A stretch of 64,000 bases of DNA, taken from assembly GCA_029249445.1 (NCBI GenBank), contig JAQWHI010000018.1, forward strand, positions 310,001 to 374,000, written 5' to 3'. How positions within the stretch are numbered: position 1 is the first letter of the stretch; every line of letters begins with the position of its first letter. The notes beneath the pieces were generated by a model, which worked only from the letters and a program-made list of their open reading frames with translations, was not told the origin of the DNA and ran no database searches. This stretch comes from Crocinitomicaceae bacterium (GTDB lineage Bacteria; Bacteroidota; Bacteroidia; Flavobacteriales_D; Crocinitomicaceae). Below are positions 7,627 through 16,002 of the stretch, piece after piece. Both the position numbers and the translations under genes were made by a program.

Positions 7627-9078
7627 ATGGAAACTGTGATTGACTATGAAAAAGAACTCAATTCGCACATTGAACAAGAAAGAGCTGCTGTAAGGCTATC
7701 TAGTATTACAGGTGAACTTCTTTACCACCAAGGAATCGAATTGGTGTTTTTTAGAAATCATCTAAATGATGTAACGGTAGCAGAAGTTCTCAAACTTCAC
7801 ACATACTCAAAGAAAGTTGTAAACAAACCTGTTGACATCTTTACGAGTGTTCTATTGGCAAAAGAGATATTGAATTTGAATCTTGCACCGGCAAAACTCG
7901 ATATTGGAAAACTTTCATCTGAATGGCTTAGTGAAAAAGAGGATTTTTCATCACCGACAGAATTTCTCAAAAATAAATTGTCAGGCTTTGAATTAGAAAA
8001 TGCGGTAGCACCAGAGCCGAGAGATGTTGTTTTATATGGATTTGGAAGAATCGGGCGCCTCGCAGCAAGGGAGCTAATAAAACAGGCAGGTAAAGGACAG
8101 CAACTTCGATTGCGAGGTATTGTTACACGAAGTAATTCTGAGTCTGATCTTATAAAGCGAGCTGCATTGCTGAAAAATGATTCTGTTCATGGCGCATTCG
8201 ATGGGACGGTTGCAGTTGATTCAGAAAAGGAAGCGTTAATCATAAATGGCCAGATTGTAAAAATGATTTGTGGTAAAAAACCCGAAGACATTGATTACAC
8301 ACAATACGGAATTAACAATGCCCTAATCATCGATAATACAGGCGTATTCACGAATCGTGAAGCCCTCTCAAGACACCTACAAGCAAATGGAGTGTCAAGA
8401 GTACTCTTGACTGCCCCGGGAAAGGGGATTCCGAATATTGTATATGGAATTAACCAAGGGGAATTGGATTTGGATAATGAAACCATCTATTCAGCCGCTT
8501 CATGCACAACAAATGCTATTTCGCCAGTTTTAAAAGTAATTAATGACACTTATGGCGTTGTGAAGGGACACATTGAAACAGTTCACGCATACACGAATGA
8601 CCAGAACTTATTGGACAACATGCACAAAAAGCCGAGAAGAGGACGGTCTGCAGCAATAAATATGGTGATAACCTCGACAGGTGCAGGAAATGCTGTGACA
8701 AAAGTTATTCCAGATTTAAAAGATAAATTAACTGCAAATGCTGTCCGTGTCCCAACTCCAAATGGGTCTTTGGCCATTCTTAATCTTGAGTTGGGAAAAG
8801 AAACAACCCTGGAAGAATTAAACGGTGCAATGAGAGATGCAGCACTAAACGGTGAATTAATTAACCAGATATATTATGCAACTGACCCCGAGATGGTATC
8901 CAGCGATATCATAGGAAATACGTGTTGTTCTGTCTTTGATTCAAATGCAACAATTGTATCGAAAGATGGGAAAAATGCTGTAATTTATGCCTGGTATGAC
9001 AATGAATTCGGATACACGAAGCAAGTAATACGAATGGCGAAATACATAACAAAAGTGAGAAGAGCGATTTATTATTAA
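7627..9078 (+). CDS. Glyceraldehyde-3-phosphate dehydrogenase, N-terminally extended form
   Basis: A 483-aa GAPDH; classical enzymes have about 335 residues. Residues 1-130 form an added, mostly helical domain. The NAD-binding domain begins at VVLYGFGRIGRLAAREL (134-150). Catalytic Cys293 lies in SAASCTTNAISP and the partner His320 in TVHAYTNDQN. It interconverts glyceraldehyde 3-phosphate and 1,3-bisphosphoglycerate in glycolysis/gluconeogenesis. The long form is common in Bacteroidota, often beside a normal-length paralogue, so this may be the gluconeogenic or otherwise specialised copy. It is monocistronic with a strong terminator. Confidence 0.92.
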   Translation: METVIDYEKELNSHIEQERAAVRLSSITGELLYHQGIELVFFRNHLNDVTVAEVLKLHTYSKKVVNKPVDIFTSVLLAKEILNLNLAPAKLDIGKLSSEWLSEKEDFSSPTEFLKNKLSGFELENAVAPEPRDVVLYGFGRIGRLAARELIKQAGKGQQLRLRGIVTRSNSESDLIKRAALLKNDSVHGAFDGTVAVDSEKEALIINGQIVKMICGKKPEDIDYTQYGINNALIIDNTGVFTNREALSRHLQANGVSRVLLTAPGKGIPNIVYGINQGELDLDNETIYSAASCTTNAISPVLKVINDTYGVVKGHIETVHAYTNDQNLLDNMHKKPRRGRSAAINMVITSTGAGNAVTKVIPDLKDKLTANAVRVPTPNGSLAILNLELGKETTLEELNGAMRDAALNGELINQIYYATDPEMVSSDIIGNTCCSVFDSNATIVSKDGKNAVIYAWYDNEFGYTKQVIRMAKYITKVRRAIYY

Positions 9079-9102
9079 TTACTCCAATTCAAATGATATG
9101 AC

Positions 9103-9136
9103 AAGCCCCAGAAGATTTCTTCTAGGGCTTTTTTTT
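9103..9136 (+). terminator. Rho-independent terminator after GAPDH
   Basis: AAGCCCCAGAAGA pairs with TCTTCTAGGGCTT, leaving a very small loop, and is followed by eight T residues. It terminates the plus-strand GAPDH transcript. In the minus direction the hairpin lacks a following U-tract. Confidence 0.9.
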
Positions 9137-10202
9137 AATTAATTACCAATCTTTTACTGATTAGCCCATTTGGCGAGCTAATGCGAACGGTATATAAACC
9201 TTTTCTCAAATCCGACACATTCATTTTGTGCGTCGTTCTTCCTGCTTGAACATTCAATAGTTGTTCAGATGAAATTACTTGTCCCAAACCATCAACAATA
9301 TCTATAGCTATATTCTGTTCCTTTACCGTCTGTATAGCAAGGATAGCATTGGATAAGGTAGGGTTTGGATAAATCTTTGCAGACGCAATTGAATTTGTTG
9401 GGTTAGAATTAACAGAAACTGTTCCAGGAACGCCGTATTGAGCGTTATACACCTCACGTGTGCTCAGTGTTTGAACCCAAGCAGCAACACCCAAATCAGA
9501 AAATTCCTCAATTGAATGCTCAATCGCATGATTTGTTTGACTCTGAGCACTCGCAGGCAATGTGTAATTCCCATTGAACTGGTACGTCTGCTCAAAATGA
9601 TAAATATCACCGGCAGACATTGGAGGCATAACAACTCCCCCATCGCCAGGCAGCATTTTTTTCATTACGTGCTCAAAAGATGTTTCTCCATTGCTACCGA
9701 CATTGTTTTGCGTCGAATATTCAAAAACAGCCAAATAAATTCTCATTCCAGGATTCGTATTTACGAGCATTTCAACATCTCCTTCAATTGAAATGGTCTT
9801 TGCTGCTTCATTAACCTCATAAACAACTGTTATATTTGCCTTTGCAGGATCAATATAGGACGCATCAAGATCAGACTGCGCAAAAGTTCCGGTAAAAATA
9901 TTTGCACCGCCATCAACACGTGTGTCTGGAACACCACTTACTCCATAAACTCCTCTTCGAGTTCCTCCTTCATCTGTGTAATATGGATCACCGCTTCCTG
10001 GCCAATTCATCTGATATTTAAGGGAAACATATTTATCATCGTTCTGGGGATCAGCCAATACGGCTTCCAAGTTAATGTTTCCACTGGCACAAGGAGGACA
10101 TGTTGAAGATGTAAACGTTTCTACAAAAGCTGTTCTCGTTTGACCTACTGTGACTAGTGTACTGAATAATGTTGCTGCAAGTAAAAAATAATTTTTAATC
10201 AT
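9135..10202 (-). CDS. Secreted Omp28-like protein with thioredoxin-type CxxC and T9SS sorting domain
   Basis: A 355-aa exported protein. It has a signal peptide (residues 1-20, ending near TVGQ), then VETFTSSTCPPCASGN with a CPPC redox-type motif (35-38) as in Omp28-related/thioredoxin-like surface proteins, a beta-rich middle, and a C-terminal type IX secretion type A sorting domain starting at KIYPNPTLSNAIL and ending GLYTVRISSPNGLISKRLVI. It is predicted to cross the outer membrane by T9SS and stay cell-associated or be released. The function of Omp28-like proteins is unsettled; the CPPC suggests a disulfide or metal-related role. It has its own promoter. Confidence 0.83.
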   Translation of the reverse strand: MIKNYFLLAATLFSTLVTVGQTRTAFVETFTSSTCPPCASGNINLEAVLADPQNDDKYVSLKYQMNWPGSGDPYYTDEGGTRRGVYGVSGVPDTRVDGGANIFTGTFAQSDLDASYIDPAKANITVVYEVNEAAKTISIEGDVEMLVNTNPGMRIYLAVFEYSTQNNVGSNGETSFEHVMKKMLPGDGGVVMPPMSAGDIYHFEQTYQFNGNYTLPASAQSQTNHAIEHSIEEFSDLGVAAWVQTLSTREVYNAQYGVPGTVSVNSNPTNSIASAKIYPNPTLSNAILAIQTVKEQNIAIDIVDGLGQVISSEQLLNVQAGRTTHKMNVSDLRKGLYTVRISSPNGLISKRLVIN

Positions 10203-10237
10203 TTTAAAAAAGTTTTATCACTTTAGAATTCGAATCT

Positions 10238-10268
10238 CAAAAGTGGTTGGTACATAAATTTGAGCAAT
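10238..10268 (-). promoter_or_regulatory. Promoter for the Omp28-like gene
   Basis: Read on the minus strand: ATTG at 10268-10265, exactly 19 bp, then CACTTTTG at 10245-10238 (one mismatch to TAnnTTTG). The expected leader is about 30 nt before the ATG at 10202. Confidence 0.55.
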
Positions 10269-10280
10269 AGCTGATATTTA

Positions 10281-10781
10281 TTAATAAGAATGAGGTTCCT
10301 GTTGTTCGAGGCACAAACGTACTTTTTCTTCATGTTTTCGTCGTTCCTCTGGCGTATTTTGAGGGTTCTGAACCAAAAAAGCCTTACACCTCTTCTCTAT
10401 TTGATCAAATCTAACAATAAGATTCGAAAAATCCGCATCACTTAAACCTGAATTTTTAAAGGCTTTATTGATAGAATCGTTCTTGACGATACATGTGCAA
10501 AAATCCCATTGGGGTCCATATTGACGTTCAATTCCTTTTACATTATTTAGGAACTCATCACGATAATTTGAGTCAACGAGCTCCAAATCCAGATCAGATT
10601 CAATACCAAGGGAATCGATTTTCGCAGAGTAAACATTCGTGTCGTATTGAGGAGATTTCTCTTTCACTAAAACGTTCTCAACACCATCAGGACCATTACA
10701 CGAAATCCCTATCAGTAGTAGAAAGACAATACTATATTTTTTTCTTACGGTAAGATGCACACCAAAAGTTGTTATAGTCAT
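10281..10781 (-). CDS. Putative lipoprotein of unknown function
   Basis: I start this at the ATG at 10781 (166 aa) because it places a good lipoprotein signal at the N-terminus: RKK, then YSIVFLLLIGIS, then Cys28. An upstream in-frame ATG at 10847 would bury that signal. The mature part contains a WDFCTCIVKNDSINKAF motif, two further Cys (in EKRCKAF and VRLCLEQ) and a charged helical C-terminus. I have seen the CxCxVKNDSI pattern only as a vague family memory from Flavobacteriales hypothetical proteins and can assign no function. It is the last gene after yajC. Confidence 0.75.
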   Translation of the reverse strand: MTITTFGVHLTVRKKYSIVFLLLIGISCNGPDGVENVLVKEKSPQYDTNVYSAKIDSLGIESDLDLELVDSNYRDEFLNNVKGIERQYGPQWDFCTCIVKNDSINKAFKNSGLSDADFSNLIVRFDQIEKRCKAFLVQNPQNTPEERRKHEEKVRLCLEQQEPHSY

Positions 10782-10885
10782 AACGTTAAAAGTGTGACAA
10801 AGGTTGACTTGTTTGTTCGAGACAAATAAAATCAATTGGAACTGCACAATTAAAAGTGCAATTCTACGAGTTTTTTACATTCCCA

Positions 10886-11149
10886 CTACTTTTGTCCTAG
10901 TTGGTCTTCTGGAGCATTCGAAATCGCAGCTTTATCCAATCGCAATTTACCACTCTCAGTAGCAATCAAGATGGTTGATTCATCTACCGCCAAAATCTTA
11001 CCATGTATTCCACCAATTGTCACAATTTTATTTCCAACTGCAAGATTCTCCCGAAACTTCTTTAATTCTTTTTGCTTTTTCATTTGTGGTCTGATCATGA
11101 AGAAGTAAAAAACCACGATGATCAGCACCAACATTACACCTTGTTCCAT
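10886..11149 (-). CDS. yajC: Preprotein translocase subunit YajC
   Basis: An 87-aa YajC with an N-terminal transmembrane helix (about 4-18, [15 protein letters not shown]) followed by the family's [16 protein letters not shown] and the conserved [17 protein letters not shown] beta segment. It is an accessory of the SecDF-YajC complex in the inner membrane. In Bacteroidota it is typically grouped with nusB and a DUF1573 gene, as here (18 bp after DUF1573). Confidence 0.93.
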   Translation of the reverse strand: MEQGVMLVLIIVVFYFFMIRPQMKKQKELKKFRENLAVGNKIVTIGGIHGKILAVDESTILIATESGKLRLDKAAISNAPEDQLGQK

Positions 11150-11167
11150 TGTATATCTAAATTTAAA

Positions 11168-11560
11168 TTATTTACTAATTACAACCCCCTTAATCTTCAA
11201 TTGACTTACTGGAGGTTTGGTATTTGCAGTCACATTAACGTGTTTCGAAAAAATACCTATTCCTACTCTATTCGTATTTACTGTTGCAGTTATGTAATCC
11301 GATTCACCCGACTGAATTGGTTCCTCTGGGTAAGAGGAAACTGTGCAAGAACACGAGGGCTTTACACTTGCGAGTATAAGTGGATAATCACCTGTATTCG
11401 TCACCTTAAATTTCGCAGTAACAATTTCACCTCGCATAACTTCTCCAGCGTCATAAATTCGCTCTATGTCCATCGTTGTCTTGTTCCCAACTTGAACATC
11501 CGCTGTTTCTTCACAAGAAAGAAGCAGACCCAAAACCACTAAAACAGATACTATCTTCAT
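11168..11560 (-). CDS. DUF1573 lipoprotein
   Basis: A 130-aa protein with a lipobox (VLGLLLSCEE, Cys16) and one DUF1573 immunoglobulin-like domain: YDAGEVMRGEIVTAKFKVTN, then LILASVKPSCSCTV with the typical CSC, and ending KHVNVTANTKPPVSQLKIKG. These are Bacteroidota envelope proteins of unknown role, related to ASPM/SPD-2/Hydin-type folds. It lies between nusB (9 bp) and yajC (18 bp) in the conserved order. Confidence 0.88.
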   Translation of the reverse strand: MKIVSVLVVLGLLLSCEETADVQVGNKTTMDIERIYDAGEVMRGEIVTAKFKVTNTGDYPLILASVKPSCSCTVSSYPEEPIQSGESDYITATVNTNRVGIGIFSKHVNVTANTKPPVSQLKIKGVVISK

Positions 11561-11569
11561 ATTACTTTT

Positions 11570-12517
11570 TTATTTATTCAATCCTCGACCTACCTTTTTA
11601 ATCAAACCTTGGCTATCGAGCCTATCTATTGCTTTATCTAGAACACCATTAATGAAACCATTGCTTTTTGGTGTACTATAAAATTTAGAAATCTCAATGT
11701 ATTCATTCAACGTGACCTTCGTTGGAATGTTATTAAAGATTTGGAGCTCAGTAATTGCCATTTTCATTAAAATAACGTCCATTCGTGCAATTCTATCAAG
11801 TTCCCAATTGCTTGTAAGGTCATCAATCAACTTTTCATTTTCAATATCCATCGAGATGGTCTTCCGAAGCAACTCTTTTATGAATGTAGTTTCATCTTCC
11901 TCGTCTTTGTAGAGCGGAAGTATTGCATTTTCTCCATCAGACGAGAAACTTTTTATTGTTTTGATTACCATACTGCAGGCCAAATCAATGTCATCCAACC
12001 AATGAATACTCTTTTCTTCAAAAAAACTGTAAAGCAATGGTGAATTCGCAATATCTGTTTTGAATATAGCAACGGCAAATGCAAGGTCCTCTTCAAAACC
12101 TTCGGTTTCATTATTCATGAATTCAAAATAGGTTTCACTCTCTCGCATACCAAGATACATCTTGCGAAACATTTCTTGATGCTCATCTCCAATCCAATTT
12201 ACCTTAGTGTTTTCTGAATTGGTTCTCAACATTTCATGCTTCTCAAGGAGATCAATGACTTTGTTCTCAACAAACTTTCGATTGGGATTTAGATCTTCAT
12301 ATTTCGGACGAATTTTCTTTTTATTCTCCTCTATTCGTCGAACTCCCTGACGTTTTAATTCCTCAAAGGTCAAAAGTAAATAGAGATATAAATCATAAAT
12401 CCTATCCACAGAATTCATCAGTTCTCTCTCCGAAATGGCAATATCTCCCCCTTCGGTTTGAAAGTAAGCATAGAGTGATTGTAATACTTTTACTCTTAAG
12501 TGTCTTCTGTTCAGCAT
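11570..12517 (-). CDS. nusB: Transcription antitermination factor NusB, long Bacteroidota form
   Basis: A 315-aa NusB, against about 140 in most bacteria. The RRHLRVKVLQSLYAYFQ N-terminus is the RNA-binding part, and the C-terminal half holds the NusB core (DRIARMDVILMKMAITEL, IPTKVTLNEYIEISKFYSTP, FINGVLDKAIDRL). The extra middle 150 residues are helical and usual for the phylum. NusB with NusE prevents premature termination in rRNA operons. It starts 6 bp after the leucine dehydrogenase stop. Confidence 0.93.
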   Translation of the reverse strand: MLNRRHLRVKVLQSLYAYFQTEGGDIAISERELMNSVDRIYDLYLYLLLTFEELKRQGVRRIEENKKKIRPKYEDLNPNRKFVENKVIDLLEKHEMLRTNSENTKVNWIGDEHQEMFRKMYLGMRESETYFEFMNNETEGFEEDLAFAVAIFKTDIANSPLLYSFFEEKSIHWLDDIDLACSMVIKTIKSFSSDGENAILPLYKDEEDETTFIKELLRKTISMDIENEKLIDDLTSNWELDRIARMDVILMKMAITELQIFNNIPTKVTLNEYIEISKFYSTPKSNGFINGVLDKAIDRLDSQGLIKKVGRGLNK

Positions 12518-12523
12518 TCGATT

Positions 12524-13621
12524 CTAAAGTGGAAGTTTGTCCTTACTAATAGCATTTATTCGTTCTTCAGCCATTTTATTTGCGATTTCATAGGTCGGTA
12601 TATTTTCACTGGATGAACGTTTGACTATATTTTGAATTGTTGTATAAATCTCATCTGCCTTATCCATTGCCCATTGAGCGCTCAAACTTTTGACTTCAGA
12701 GTAACAGTTAATAACTCCACCGGCATTCAACGCAAAATCGGGAGCATATACAATACCTTTTTTCATCACCTCTCTTCCGTGAATGCTCTCATTTTGTAAT
12801 TGATTGTTGGCAGCACCGGCAATGATTGAACACTTCAAACGTTTCAGTGTTTCGTCATTGACAGTTGATCCAAGCGCACATGGAGCATATATATCAATAT
12901 CTAAGTCGTATATTTCATCCAAACCAACGACTTTTGCATCATATGTATCTGCAACTCGTTTGAGTGTAGGTTCGTGTATGTCGGAAATAAAAACTTCCGC
13001 CCCCTCTTTTGCTAAAGCATCCACAAGATATTCTCCTACATGACCTACACCCTGTACAGCAACTTTTTTGCCGCTCAATTCATCAGTGCCAAATTGTTCT
13101 TTGGCGCAGGCCTTCATACCTACATATGTTCCATGGGCCGTAACAGGTGAAGGATCCCCACTTTTACCGGGCAATCCAACTACATGGTTTGTTTCTTTAC
13201 TCACCCATGTCATATCAACAGGTGAAATACCGACATCTTCAGCAGTAATATATTTCCCAGCCAAACTATTGACGAATTTCCCAAAGCGTCTGAAAAGCGC
13301 CTCGGACTTCATTGTACGTGAATCTCCAATGATAACGGCTTTACCCCCTCCTAGATTTAGACCTGAAATAGAATTTTTGTAGGTCATTCCGCGCGACAAA
13401 CGAAGCACATCATTCAGCGCTTCCATTTCGTTTTTATAGGACCACATTCGTGTACCACCGAGGGCTGGGCCTAAAACCGTATTGTGAACAGCTATTATGG
13501 CTTTTAACCCCGTTTCGTTGTCGTTACAGAACAACAGTTGTTCATGATTGTATTTGCTCATTTGAGCAATAACCGGATTATTAGAAAGATCAGTGTCTTC
13601 TATATTTTTTACTTCAAACAT
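12524..13621 (-). CDS. Leucine (Glu/Leu/Phe/Val) dehydrogenase
   Basis: A 365-aa amino acid dehydrogenase that oxidatively deaminates branched-chain amino acids to 2-oxoacids with NAD+. GPALGGTRMW, the TYKNS motif with Lys82, and LNLGGGKAVIIGD with catalytic Lys94 form the catalytic domain. GVGHVGEYLVDAL is the NAD-binding turn, and ACALGSTVND plus AGAANNQL are typical of leucine dehydrogenases. It heads the nusB-DUF1573-yajC run. Leucine is the likeliest substrate, but valine or phenylalanine cannot be excluded from sequence alone. Confidence 0.9.
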   Translation of the reverse strand: MFEVKNIEDTDLSNNPVIAQMSKYNHEQLLFCNDNETGLKAIIAVHNTVLGPALGGTRMWSYKNEMEALNDVLRLSRGMTYKNSISGLNLGGGKAVIIGDSRTMKSEALFRRFGKFVNSLAGKYITAEDVGISPVDMTWVSKETNHVVGLPGKSGDPSPVTAHGTYVGMKACAKEQFGTDELSGKKVAVQGVGHVGEYLVDALAKEGAEVFISDIHEPTLKRVADTYDAKVVGLDEIYDLDIDIYAPCALGSTVNDETLKRLKCSIIAGAANNQLQNESIHGREVMKKGIVYAPDFALNAGGVINCYSEVKSLSAQWAMDKADEIYTTIQNIVKRSSSENIPTYEIANKMAEERINAISKDKLPL

Positions 13622-13704
13622 ATCAAAGCCATAAATTATATCAATCTATATGTATACTTTTACAACGCCATGTAAATCGTGGGGCGAAAATAGGAAATTA
13701 TCAG

Positions 13705-15465
13705 ATGAAGTCACTCAGCTATCTCAATAAATATTTTTTAAAATACAAATGGAGACTTTTATTGGGAATACTGTTTATTATCGCCACCAATCTATCTAAA
13801 GTTCTAATGCCGAAGTACTTTGGAAGCGTAACTGATCAACTCAAGAATTGGAATGAAAGTTTGGATCCAGATACAGTCTTCATATATGCTCTGAAGGTTG
13901 GAGGTTTTTACATGTTGTTGTCCTTAATCAGTGGAATCTTTCTTTTCTTGACACGCCAGACCATCATTATTATGTCTCGTTATATCGAGTATGATCTAAA
14001 GAATGAAGTATTCAGTCAATACCTAAGACTCAGTTATAGCTTCTTTAAAAAGAACAATACAGGTGATTTATTGAATCGTATTTCAGAGGACGTTACAAAA
14101 GTACGAATGTACCTTGGTCCAGGCATTATGTATACTATAAACTTGGCAGTTTTGTCGATTCTGGTAATTTATAATATGTCGAATATCAATGGTTACCTTA
14201 CGATTATCGTCCTGATCCCCTTGCCAATTATGTCGTTTATTATCTACTCGGTTGCTTCGAAAATTAACAAAATTAGTAGCGTTGTACAGAAAGAACAGTC
14301 TTTCATGTCCACTTTGGTGCAAGAGTCTTTCTCTGGAATACGGGTCGTAAAAGCCTACGACAGAAGTTTTGAAATAGAAAATAAATTCAATGCTTCAGCC
14401 AATGCATACAAAACAAAAAATATGCGTCTGGTGCTTGTGAATTCCTTGTTTATGCCTACTATTTTCATTCTTGTTGGTGTGAGTACGGTATTGTGTATCT
14501 ATCTTGGGGGCATTTTTCATGCTCAAGACCAAATGACTATCGGTGAAATAACCACCTTTATTTTTTACGTTAATATGCTAACGTGGCCATTTGCTTCTGT
14601 CGGCTGGGTTGTCTCATTAATACAGCGCGCGGCAGCCTCCCAGGCAAGAATCAATGAATTTCTTAATGAGAAGCAAGAAATAAAAAACACCAGTAATTCA
14701 CCCTTTATTTTTCTAGAGAAAATAGAATTTATTAATGTTTCCTATACATATCCAAATTCAGGAATTCAGGCAATTCAAAATCTAAGTTTCACACTAAACA
14801 AAGGTGAGTCACTTGGAGTTGTGGGACGCACAGGTAGCGGTAAATCCACTATAATTCAACTCTTGACGCGACAATTGGAGCCGGATCAAGGTGAAATCCG
14901 TATTGATGGAGTGGATATTAATGAATGCAACCTAAATGAAATGAGAGCCGCCACAGGAGTCGTTCCACAGGACGTATTTCTTTTTTCAGACACCATACGA
15001 AATAACATTCAGTTCGGCAATAGTTCATCAAATATGCTGAGTGATAAAGAATTAATTTCAGTTACTAAGCAAGCACATGTGTATCACAACATTCAGGGAT
15101 TTAAGGATGAGTTTAATACACTTCTGGGTGAACGAGGAGTTAATTTGAGTGGAGGTCAAAAACAACGAATTAGCATTGCAAGGGCGTTAATTCGCAAACC
15201 GAATATCTTGATATTGGATGACTGTTTATCTGCTGTAGACACAGAAACTGAAGACGCAATACTCTCCAGTTTTGGGGCACTTAAGGACATTACATTATTG
15301 ATCGTTAGTCATCGTGTTTCATCAATTCGAAATGCCCATAGAATAATTAATATCGACGAAGGTAAAAAAACTGAAGAAGGCACGCACAAGGAGCTTTTAC
15401 AGTTAAATGGGGCTTATGCAGAACTCTACAACAAACAATTGGCTGAAGAAGATACCACAATATAA
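13705..15465 (+). CDS. ABC exporter, fused membrane and ATPase domains (MsbA/multidrug type)
   Basis: A 586-aa half-transporter that works as a homodimer in the inner membrane. Residues 15-310 hold six transmembrane helices. The nucleotide-binding domain has Walker A GRTGSGKST (about 373-381), the signature LSGGQKQRISIARAL, Walker B ILILDDCLSAVDTE and the switch His in IVSHRVSSI. Walker B ends in Asp-Asp rather than the usual Asp-Glu, but many exporters vary there. The substrate is probably a lipid or hydrophobic drug. In related genomes an exporter lies divergent to leucine dehydrogenase, as here. Confidence 0.9.
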   Translation: MKSLSYLNKYFLKYKWRLLLGILFIIATNLSKVLMPKYFGSVTDQLKNWNESLDPDTVFIYALKVGGFYMLLSLISGIFLFLTRQTIIIMSRYIEYDLKNEVFSQYLRLSYSFFKKNNTGDLLNRISEDVTKVRMYLGPGIMYTINLAVLSILVIYNMSNINGYLTIIVLIPLPIMSFIIYSVASKINKISSVVQKEQSFMSTLVQESFSGIRVVKAYDRSFEIENKFNASANAYKTKNMRLVLVNSLFMPTIFILVGVSTVLCIYLGGIFHAQDQMTIGEITTFIFYVNMLTWPFASVGWVVSLIQRAAASQARINEFLNEKQEIKNTSNSPFIFLEKIEFINVSYTYPNSGIQAIQNLSFTLNKGESLGVVGRTGSGKSTIIQLLTRQLEPDQGEIRIDGVDINECNLNEMRAATGVVPQDVFLFSDTIRNNIQFGNSSSNMLSDKELISVTKQAHVYHNIQGFKDEFNTLLGERGVNLSGGQKQRISIARALIRKPNILILDDCLSAVDTETEDAILSSFGALKDITLLIVSHRVSSIRNAHRIINIDEGKKTEEGTHKELLQLNGAYAELYNKQLAEEDTTI

Positions 15466-15493
15466 TCGCACATACAATTCATAAAATTTGACC

Positions 15494-15524
15494 TTGTAAC
15501 AATCAGTAATTTTTACCATATTTG
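15494..15524 (+). promoter_or_regulatory. Promoter for the DUF3276 gene
   Basis: TTG at 15494-15496, 20 bp, CATATTTG at 15517-15524 (one mismatch to TAnnTTTG). The leader would be about 25 nt. Confidence 0.5.
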
Positions 15525-15555
15525 TTAAGTACGTTTTATTTCTAAATAGTGATTT

Positions 15556-15873
15556 ATGGATTATGATAAAAATAATGAGGTCTACTCAAAGGTGGTAAGA
15601 GCAGGAAAAAGGACCTATTTCTTTGATGTTAAATCAACGAAGGGAAATGATTTGTATCTCACTTTAACAGAAAGTAAGAAGAAGTACATTGACGGCAGAG
15701 AGACCTACCAAAAGCACAAAATATTTCTTTACAAAGAAGACTTTGATAAATTCGAAGATGGCTTGCGTGATGTTTTAGAAAAAATTGCAGAATTGAACAA
15801 TTCAGAAGAATATTCAGATGCTTCAACTGTTGAAGACGACCACTCCTCTGAAGTTTCTTTTGAGGATCTATAA
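15556..15873 (+). CDS. DUF3276 PUR-alpha-like nucleic-acid-binding protein
   Basis: A 105-aa protein with one PUR-type repeat: SKVVRAGKRTYFFDVKSTKG, then LYLTLTESKKKY, then KIFLYKEDFDKFEDGL, and a disordered acidic tail (EDDHSSEVSFEDL). PUR repeats bind single-stranded purine-rich DNA or RNA, and bacterial members form dimers. It is nearly universal in Bacteroidota but its physiological role is not settled. It stands alone between the ABC exporter and parA. Confidence 0.88.
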   Translation: MDYDKNNEVYSKVVRAGKRTYFFDVKSTKGNDLYLTLTESKKKYIDGRETYQKHKIFLYKEDFDKFEDGLRDVLEKIAELNNSEEYSDASTVEDDHSSEVSFEDL

Positions 15874-15973
15874 ATTTAATCGAGCATTCAATTGATCAAC
15901 ATACAGATAGCTGAAAACTCGTTGATAACTACTGAACCATAATGATTTTTTCAATCTGATTTAAGCCTATATT

Positions 15974-15989
15974 TATATTTTAAAATATA
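15974..15989. promoter_or_regulatory. AT-only 16-bp perfect palindrome upstream of parA
   Basis: TATATTTTAAAATATA is centred about 22 bp before the parA start codon. It could be an operator for parAB autoregulation or simply part of an AT-rich promoter; nothing in the sequence decides between these. Confidence 0.35.
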
Positions 15990-16002
15990 TTTTTTCGGTC
16001 GA

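Noticed and set aside
9450-9465. CACGTG-centred sequence as a possible parS site
   Set aside because: Flanking bases do not match the TGTTTCACGTGAAACA-type palindrome; no convincing parS was seen in the window.
11072-11542. Open plus-strand frame of 156 codons opposite yajC/DUF1573
   Set aside because: It lies antisense to two confidently identified genes, has biased low-quality composition (many Tyr/Cys/Arg) and no recognisable domain.
13068-13382. Open plus-strand frame of 104 codons opposite leucine dehydrogenase
   Set aside because: Shadow of catalytic-domain codons of a well-supported gene.
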